Positions 59,101-64,000 of a DNA stretch of 64,000 nt are shown here, piece after piece (position 1 is the stretch's first letter; every line of letters begins with the position of its first letter). A model generated the notes under the pieces. The model worked only from the letters and a program-made list of their open reading frames with translations, made no database searches and was not told the DNA's origin. This stretch comes from CAYOZN01 sp964408455 (GTDB lineage: Bacteria > Planctomycetota > Phycisphaerae > UBA1845 > UTPLA1). The position numbers were made by a program, and so were the translations under genes. The stretch lies in assembly GCA_964408455.1 (NCBI GenBank), contig CAYOZN010000002.1, forward strand, positions 248,001 through 312,000, given 5' to 3'.

Positions 59101-62100
59101 CCGGTGACCAGTGCCCATTCGCCTGCGCCGTCTGGCAATGCCGACGGGTTGATGCCGGTGACCTTGCCATCGAGGATGATAACAGGTGCGCTTTCCAGCA
59201 GTGGGTCGTAAGTCGGGGCAGGGCCGGTTTCGAACGTATCTCCTTCTGTATTCGTACCAAAATTCGCGGTAGCAATAAGCTTGCCGCTCTCGTCATACCA
59301 CGAGTGCGTGTACATCTTTACACTGTTGGCTTCGTTGAGCTGGGCGTCCGGCTCCGGATCAAACCAATCGTAGGTCGCCTCCCAGTTGAGCGTCTGCACG
59401 ACGGAGTCCGCGGCACAGGCGCAGGCGAAAGCGGCGTTGTCGCCGTAAACGTAGTCCGTTCGCGTCAGCTCTCCGCCGCCGGCAAAGGCGCGAGAACTCA
59501 CCTGGCGCGCCTTTGAGTCATAGATATACCGCATGATGGGTCCGCTGGGCGGAACAACCTCGAGCGGCTTGTCGTGGTAGCCATAGTAAGTGAGCGTGGC
59601 GGCATAGGTGGTGTTCGTAGAATTGACGTCGTAAGTGCGATTCTCTTCGACGAGGCCCCGGGCGTTATAAATCGTCTCGGTCAGCGAGATGAGGTCGCCT
59701 CCGGCGCTCAAAATGCTTGTCGCGTCGGGTGGAGATGCTCCTGGTGCCGCTAGCTCGGGGCTGATCGATGATGGCACGCCATTGGGACCATATTCCGCGA
59801 CGTATCGCGGGCGATCGAGATTGTCGTACCAAGTGACGGAATGATTAATCGCCTCGCCTATGGCGCCGACGTCCTCGGGATCCTGACTTGAACCATCAGA
59901 ACTGCATCGCTTTTGAATGACGGGCCGCATGCGCCAGTCGTACTTGGTGAGTGTGACCCACCCAATTTCATCTTCATTGTTGGGCAGGGGGGGTTCATAT
60001 CCGTCTGGATAAGGTTCCTCCAGCGGTACTTCGAAGTATGGGTTGTTTGGTTCAGAGCGATAGCTGCGCGTCGCGATCAGCTCCCCGGCGTTGTGAACAC
60101 CTATGCCGTAGTAGCTCTTTTCTACGAGCACCATGTTGTCGTCTACCTCTTCAGGTGTGGTGCAGTCGCAATCGCACGACACCGGATCCTCGCCGAACTC
60201 GCAGAATGGATCAGCCGTTCCCCAGTATGGGTGAACATCTTTTGTGCCCTGGTATTTGCGCAAGGGTCGCCCGAGTTCATCATACACGAATCGTGTAAGC
60301 GTGCCGTCTGGAGCGACGCCGCGCTCGATGTTTCCCAGACCGTTGTAAAGTACATTGGCCGAAACTGAGGTTTCGTCTGCTCCCTGCTTGTTTACGCCGA
60401 CGATTCTGCCGTGCTCATCATAGGTCGGGGTCGTAATTGCGATGACTTCAAAATTCTCCTCGGCTCCCAAACCATCTGGCTCTGAATCCAGCGTTTGAAC
60501 ACGCACGGATTTCTGATGCAGGATTCGACCGGCCTGCGTCTGCGTGATCTGCACGGGCGATAACGAGCGCAGGCTTCCTCCTTCCTGTATCAGGTCATTG
60601 AAAAGCCACTGCTCGAGAACGTTTCCACCGAGTTCTAGGTATGCAATGTGAGTGCGTCTGCCGTTTGAATGAAGCGTGTCAATGAGCCCGTACATCGGGT
60701 CGTAGGTGTGACGGGTCGTCAGATCCAACGCACCCTCGCTTGGTACGCGCGAGACGAGCTCTGCCGGCGGCGCTGGTACATCCGACGGTGCGTTCTCGCC
60801 CACGTCCATCACAGTGAGAACAAGCTGTCCTAATTCGTTAAAGCCGTAGTAATCAAGATAAAATTCAATTGCCCCGGCAAGTGTTACCGGGTCGGATACG
60901 CTACCTCTTCCAGACCAATTGAGCCTGCCTTCATTGTCGTACACTTCCTTGCGTACACTATATTTAGTAGCGGGCGATCCGAAGGTGATTGGAGTCGGGG
61001 CGGCGACGATGGTCTTGCAGCGCATTGGATCGTCGGGGCCCGGAGGATCACTCGTGAATTCGTAGATGATCTCCGACACATTTCCGCTGGAACTCAGGGA
61101 ATCGGTGACCGGGGTATCGAATTGGACCGTTTTGGTGATGAGTTCGGGACGTTGAGGATGACGTTCGACCCGCGACGTATAGTAAACAGCGGAACTCTCT
61201 CCTGCACCCTTCTTGATACCCTGGGCGATAAGTTCGCCGGTACCCGTGCCCGGGTTGTTTGGATCGTCATCGTATTCGAAGACGTGAATGAACCCGTGAT
61301 CATCCCGATCCGGGTTGTCGGGCGAATCCCAGCCTTTTGAACGCAACTCAATGACTCGGCCCTGCGAGTCGTAGATTCGGGTTTCCGAAAAACCGAGTTG
61401 TTCTTCAATCTGGCCGCTTGCGTCCTCTGTAAAGCCCCAAGTACGGTCGCGCAGTGCGAAGCCGAGCGAGTTCATCTCCACAACACGACGGCTAAGGGCT
61501 CCGACCGGCGCGGAATTTGGCCCCAATGGTGAGTAGAAAGAAGCCTTTGGATCCTTTTCGTCTATGACGCTGATCCAGAATGGCTCGTCGGCCGTTGCGG
61601 TAAAGAGCCCGTGATAGTCTGTGTTCGTCGAATCGTTCCAAAGTAATGGATGTCGGAAAGTTACGGGATAACGCAGAAAAATCGGCGGACCAGACAAGCC
61701 TCCCCATTGATAACCCAAGTATCCATCAAATTCGCCTGGAAGGGTCGAAGGAAACTGGACGAACCTAAAAATGGCATAGTCACCAGGCTTGTCGCTGGAA
61801 GCGCGTCGATCTCGGAATACGGATCTTCCGAACTCCCATGGCTGCGTGCGGGCAAGGTCACCCCCGTAGAACGTGACCAGGGCCTGCGCAATCTCGTAAG
61901 AGCTAAACTCCCAACCGTCCGAGTCTGGCCAGGGCTGAGTTTCAATGTCTGCGGTTTGAATAAGCGGCTTGGTGATGACGGTGCCCGGCAAACCCTGGGG
62001 ATCAGGAACCGAAACCACTTCTGTATCGGCAAGGGGTAGGATTTCAAGCGGGCTCGAAAGCCCGGATGCTGCTAGTATCGCCTCGACGGTGGCCGGTTCC

Positions 62101-64000
62101 CAGATTGCCTTGAGAAATGATTCTGCGTTCTCATGCTTAAACCCGAACGGATTCCAGCCATCGCGATAGAGCGTGTAATGTGATTGCTCGATGTCCTGTG
62201 CTTGTTCCGTCGATCGATGGGTGACAGCCGCCTTGAGAAGGCGCTGACCGATTCTGTAGTTGGCAGGCAGCCAGCCACCGGGAGGATCAGGTAGTTGATC
62301 GCCCTCGTCATTTGCAGCCACGCCGTTCGTGCTTGCTTCTCCGAAGAACTCACCTGCGGGACACGAGTCCTGATAAATTGATCCATCGGGAAATTCTGAC
62401 CATCTGCGCCATTCTGAATAAAGGTAACGCACTTGCGTAACCCAATCTTCTGGAGCCGGAGCCTCCGTGAAACTAATCGAATCAAGCTCGTCCAACGATT
62501 CAGCAGCACAGAATTCAGCAGCGGAAATCGTCCGGCACGGCGACGCAAAGTTCTTGTAACCCTGATAAACATGAATTGAATGAAGCGCCGTTGGCATTCG
62601 AATTGGCGCAGCTTCATAACCTTCGTAGCTTCCGTCCCACCAGTCGGGTGCCGGTAGTGGCTGAAAGCCGCGATATGTATATAACAAGGACCACACTGTT
62701 TCGCTACCTGCGACAAGTCGTAGTACAGCAGGACGACCCTTCTCGTTGCATGTTTGACAACAGTTAGTGCAGCCGTCAATAGTGTTTGAATCACACGGGA
62801 ACTGACTTATGTCGCAATATTCGTATTCGATTCTGTGGTTATTGCGATCCCGGATTTCCTTAATTATCCCGTAGTACGGCAATCCAAGTCCACCCTCAGA
62901 GCCCGGGCGGTGCGCGCTGACGGGACTGGATCCCAGCATTGTAAACATGTCGTCGTATTGCACTTCAAACGTGTACCGAATCGAACCACGCTGCAACCAT
63001 ACCTTAAACTCTGTAGGTCGCTGCCCCCAACCATCTTCTGCATTCAGGTCAGTGATTCCATTGTGGTCCAATACAGCGTCGATCCATGGAGGCGCCGCGT
63101 ACTTAATTTGGCCGTCGCTTCCGACAAAATAACGAAATGGGATCGCATGATGCGCATCGAGAATTAAGTAGCACCTGCGTTCGTCGCCTGGGAAGTAGGT
63201 GGCATTTTCCGGATGCGAAGTGGTGTATCGCGCATCAACGAGGAGGATGGGACTTTCACTCATCATCCAGAACATCCCATTCCAATCCCAGAAAGTGCCG
63301 TCGGGCGGATGATTACCGTAGTCGGTTGCATTTGCAACGACCAACTTGTCAGCATTCTCAGAATACGTCCTGACGTGTCGGAACGTTGCCCCGCCAAACG
63401 GTAGCTCGAAATCAACCGCTCGCATGAGCGGCACCCCCGTAATTAGATCGATGATCTTGTTCTGGGTTGGTCGTTTCGCATGTGGTCGCGGCCCTACATG
63501 ATGCCGTGCTTCCGACGCAACAAGCGGAAGCGTGCTAAGGACAGGTTCTGTTTCAAGAGGAGGGAAGTCGCCAGGTCCAAATCCCTGCCAAAGGTTCAGA
63601 TTGAGTGGAAAGCCCTCGAACGGAACCCAGACATTGGGAGCGGACGAGAACCAGCAGCGAGTATCTTCAGGCGCCAGTCTTTCTATATGGCAGTCACCAT
63701 CAATTACCGGCTCCTCCAAAAGCCCGTCGCATGGTGAACTGTCTGAGTTAATTCGAAATGCTGCCAGAGGACCCGAAGTTGCCTCGGCAGTCCAGGGACC
63801 TCCGTCTTCGCGGAAGAGTCGCGTGCGGGAAACTTGGTCAAGCTCCACTTCCGTTATGTTCTGGTTATTGACATACCAGTGGCCTACATGATGACCGGAA
63901 ACGTCAAGCCATCGACCGATGACAAGCCAATATGGAGAGTCCTGTTCCAGCATTACAACGGTTGAATCTACGCTTAACTGAATGACGGCCGAGCCTTGAT
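56160..64000 (-). CDS. Giant RHS/YD-repeat polymorphic toxin, 5' end outside window
   Basis: The frame is open to the window edge, so more than 2,612 residues are present and the N-terminus is missing. The ATG at 63953 is internal. A cysteine-containing N-terminal part leads into dozens of YD repeats (for example YDELGRPLRKY, YGYHDKPLEV, YDSKARQVS, YDKANRQEAVFHPDGTVTRN, split), then the conserved RHS core end (RDPNETAMTLIA, then GDGMNLYGYLTSNPVRGRDP). The last 200 residues differ: a hydrophobic helix region, then a candidate toxin tip FEHTLKHAREWFGL, then WSTGGQPTIARLAKIDGKYL and VQVYQSTGEMATAFV. Its H...H, then beta-sheet layout suggests a BECR-type RNase, but this is tentative. RHS proteins form a shell around the tip and deliver it to rival cells. 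An immunity gene candidate follows. Confidence 0.88.
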   Translation of the reverse strand, partial: QGSAVIQLSVDSTVVMLEQDSPYWLVIGRWLDVSGHHVGHWYVNNQNITEVELDQVSRTRLFREDGGPWTAEATSGPLAAFRINSDSSPCDGLLEEPVIDGDCHIERLAPEDTRCWFSSAPNVWVPFEGFPLNLNLWQGFGPGDFPPLETEPVLSTLPLVASEARHHVGPRPHAKRPTQNKIIDLITGVPLMRAVDFELPFGGATFRHVRTYSENADKLVVANATDYGNHPPDGTFWDWNGMFWMMSESPILLVDARYTTSHPENATYFPGDERRCYLILDAHHAIPFRYFVGSDGQIKYAAPPWIDAVLDHNGITDLNAEDGWGQRPTEFKVWLQRGSIRYTFEVQYDDMFTMLGSSPVSAHRPGSEGGLGLPYYGIIKEIRDRNNHRIEYEYCDISQFPCDSNTIDGCTNCCQTCNEKGRPAVLRLVAGSETVWSLLYTYRGFQPLPAPDWWDGSYEGYEAAPIRMPTALHSIHVYQGYKNFASPCRTISAAEFCAAESLDELDSISFTEAPAPEDWVTQVRYLYSEWRRWSEFPDGSIYQDSCPAGEFFGEASTNGVAANDEGDQLPDPPGGWLPANYRIGQRLLKAAVTHRSTEQAQDIEQSHYTLYRDGWNPFGFKHENAESFLKAIWEPATVEAILAASGLSSPLEILPLADTEVVSVPDPQGLPGTVITKPLIQTADIETQPWPDSDGWEFSSYEIAQALVTFYGGDLARTQPWEFGRSVFRDRRASSDKPGDYAIFRFVQFPSTLPGEFDGYLGYQWGGLSGPPIFLRYPVTFRHPLLWNDSTNTDYHGLFTATADEPFWISVIDEKDPKASFYSPLGPNSAPVGALSRRVVEMNSLGFALRDRTWGFTEDASGQIEEQLGFSETRIYDSQGRVIELRSKGWDSPDNPDRDDHGFIHVFEYDDDPNNPGTGTGELIAQGIKKGAGESSAVYYTSRVERHPQRPELITKTVQFDTPVTDSLSSSGNVSEIIYEFTSDPPGPDDPMRCKTIVAAPTPITFGSPATKYSVRKEVYDNEGRLNWSGRGSVSDPVTLAGAIEFYLDYYGFNELGQLVLTVMDVGENAPSDVPAPPAELVSRVPSEGALDLTTRHTYDPMYGLIDTLHSNGRRTHIAYLELGGNVLEQWLFNDLIQEGGSLRSLSPVQITQTQAGRILHQKSVRVQTLDSEPDGLGAEENFEVIAITTPTYDEHGRIVGVNKQGADETSVSANVLYNGLGNIERGVAPDGTLTRFVYDELGRPLRKYQGTKDVHPYWGTADPFCEFGEDPVSCDCDCTTPEEVDDNMVLVEKSYYGIGVHNAGELIATRSYRSEPNNPYFEVPLEEPYPDGYEPPLPNNEDEIGWVTLTKYDWRMRPVIQKRCSSDGSSQDPEDVGAIGEAINHSVTWYDNLDRPRYVAEYGPNGVPSSISPELAAPGASPPDATSILSAGGDLISLTETIYNARGLVEENRTYDVNSTNTTYAATLTYYGYHDKPLEVVPPSGPIMRYIYDSKARQVSSRAFAGGGELTRTDYVYGDNAAFACACAADSVVQTLNWEATYDWFDPEPDAQLNEANSVKMYTHSWYDESGKLIATANFGTNTEGDTFETGPAPTYDPLLESAPVIILDGKVTGINPSALPDGAGEWALVTGYAYDKANRQEAVFHPDGTVTRNEYDDLGRQLLMIENADDTDPILRRLTAYHYNTAGQLDAIAAVLPQHGATTYDEINWSADDGSLQVTSIEYGAHIVAHEGNGISANNTLIKAVRFPDRETGQPAAAADLTFTYYPDGTVASRTDANGNTLNYLYDEIGRLVEVAVAEGGSLPTDAPDSRVRRIEYGYLPDGRVETATLYSAVSDVAAACGIKYSYDTRQNLVREHQSHGGAAGVSTPFIQYIHHLHSFPNEGGRSTDRLAHMFYPFNGTTTLAFDYQTDADYLMGRITEIESAIDGSMARYGYAGLSRRVYGGVGEQADDLTFSLYPEDEHDRFGRVIDRAYRNNSGEAIQRFEYAYDKAGNRTAARRGMFTQTEDNASWVYGYDDLNRLVTADFGRLDNDLETFYPDGEISYLLDNLGNWSGGYEPQQVQESISVLRTGDYVGAATLHHQTNARNEITELYRDDALVAGFVYDSNGNLLYDGRYLYDYDAFNRLIRVRDGTDVVITAGPGPLVEPGPNNGTLEIHYIYDALGRLMRKAVYDDGVPQYCYDYYYDGVRRVMDVFTPDADLPAFDSSGQPDGDTTIEREYVYGPDYVDEFIYQYAPDEWPAPLLMLQDANYNVTALVDQQTWDEDWTVLVEYNWDPYGRLMNTNEVLGASGNPVGHQGLFFDRFSSNASLPPLDGETAVVGAPAGPFSSALHGLYYNRNRWYAPELGRFIQRDPNETAMTLIAAEATNGAPISPFQSEFNVLGHFGDGMNLYGYLTSNPVRGRDPLGLTSLMDTGFSTATGAAMWADMTLAVAKAGSFIQGMIGAIGAYSYSMSVVAIMSAGTMDPAAFAALAEESSRFLQWAGGNADRAAGFQQGVGNSPVFDPNNFPGGRQRFEHTLKHAREWFGLSKNATLSGNQLAEWAKAIDHVLRSNNTFQWSTGGQPTIARLAKIDGKYLCVQVYQSTGEMATAFVAKGQTLQDMLAKMGGG

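Overview
The window is GC-rich DNA from a bacterium that is most likely a member of the Planctomycetota, possibly class Phycisphaerae. This is inferred from gene content: secreted proteins with dockerin-like or thrombospondin-type-3 calcium repeats, a zinc-ribbon Ser/Thr kinase with one membrane anchor, zinc-ribbon membrane proteins, very small hydrophobic proteins and a giant RHS/YD-repeat protein. No rRNA or other phylogenetic marker is present, so the assignment is tentative.

Layout. 1-16.3 kb: a secreted thioredoxin-fold protein (3' end outside the window), a zinc-ribbon membrane protein, an ECF sigma factor with a membrane partner, a helical protein of unknown role, a 17-repeat TSP3 protein, a secreted zinc metalloprotease, a serine beta-lactamase-type hydrolase, ClpS, a metal-binding lipoprotein and a remnant of mlaE. 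16.3-21.1 kb: a repeat-rich spacer, a single-chain Type IIG (MmeI-like) restriction-modification enzyme and a glutamate/dicarboxylate symporter. 21.2-31.7 kb: NADH dehydrogenase genes nuoD, nuoE and nuoF interleaved with four large multi-pass membrane proteins (one GT-C-like plus three paralogues). The genes are joined by start/stop overlaps except where a reverse-strand Uma2 gene splits the cluster. 31.8-42 kb: a dockerin-like secreted protein, the kinase, a 119/116-bp tandem repeat, a three-gene ABC-2 exporter, an FHA-GAF-PP2C phosphatase and two lipoproteins. 42.5-44.6 kb: a phosphohexomutase whose reading frame contains a palindromic repeat insertion.

45.06 kb: a tRNA-Val(CAC) gene is the probable attachment site of an integrative element. 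The element's tyrosine integrase reads antisense into the tRNA and stops in the anticodon loop. Then come a Cro-type regulator, two excisionase-like HTH proteins, a TubC-N-like small protein, a primase-polymerase/DUF3987 helicase and a 416-aa unknown. At the far side is an AT-richer cargo block: a DUF433-like/PIN-like pair resembling a toxin-antitoxin module, and a zinc-ribbon protein with PIN-like motifs that may be a new nuclease effector. I could not find the right attachment site.

54.7-64 kb: a reverse-strand polymorphic-toxin locus with a more than 2,600-residue RHS protein (5' end outside the window) ending in a possible RNase-type toxin tip, a candidate immunity gene, and a displaced RHS fragment.

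Most promising for novelty: the interleaved nuo/membrane-protein cluster, the cargo of the tRNA-Val element, the RHS toxin/immunity pair, and several repeat families (119/116-bp, 21-bp, 28-bp, and a palindrome inside the phosphohexomutase).
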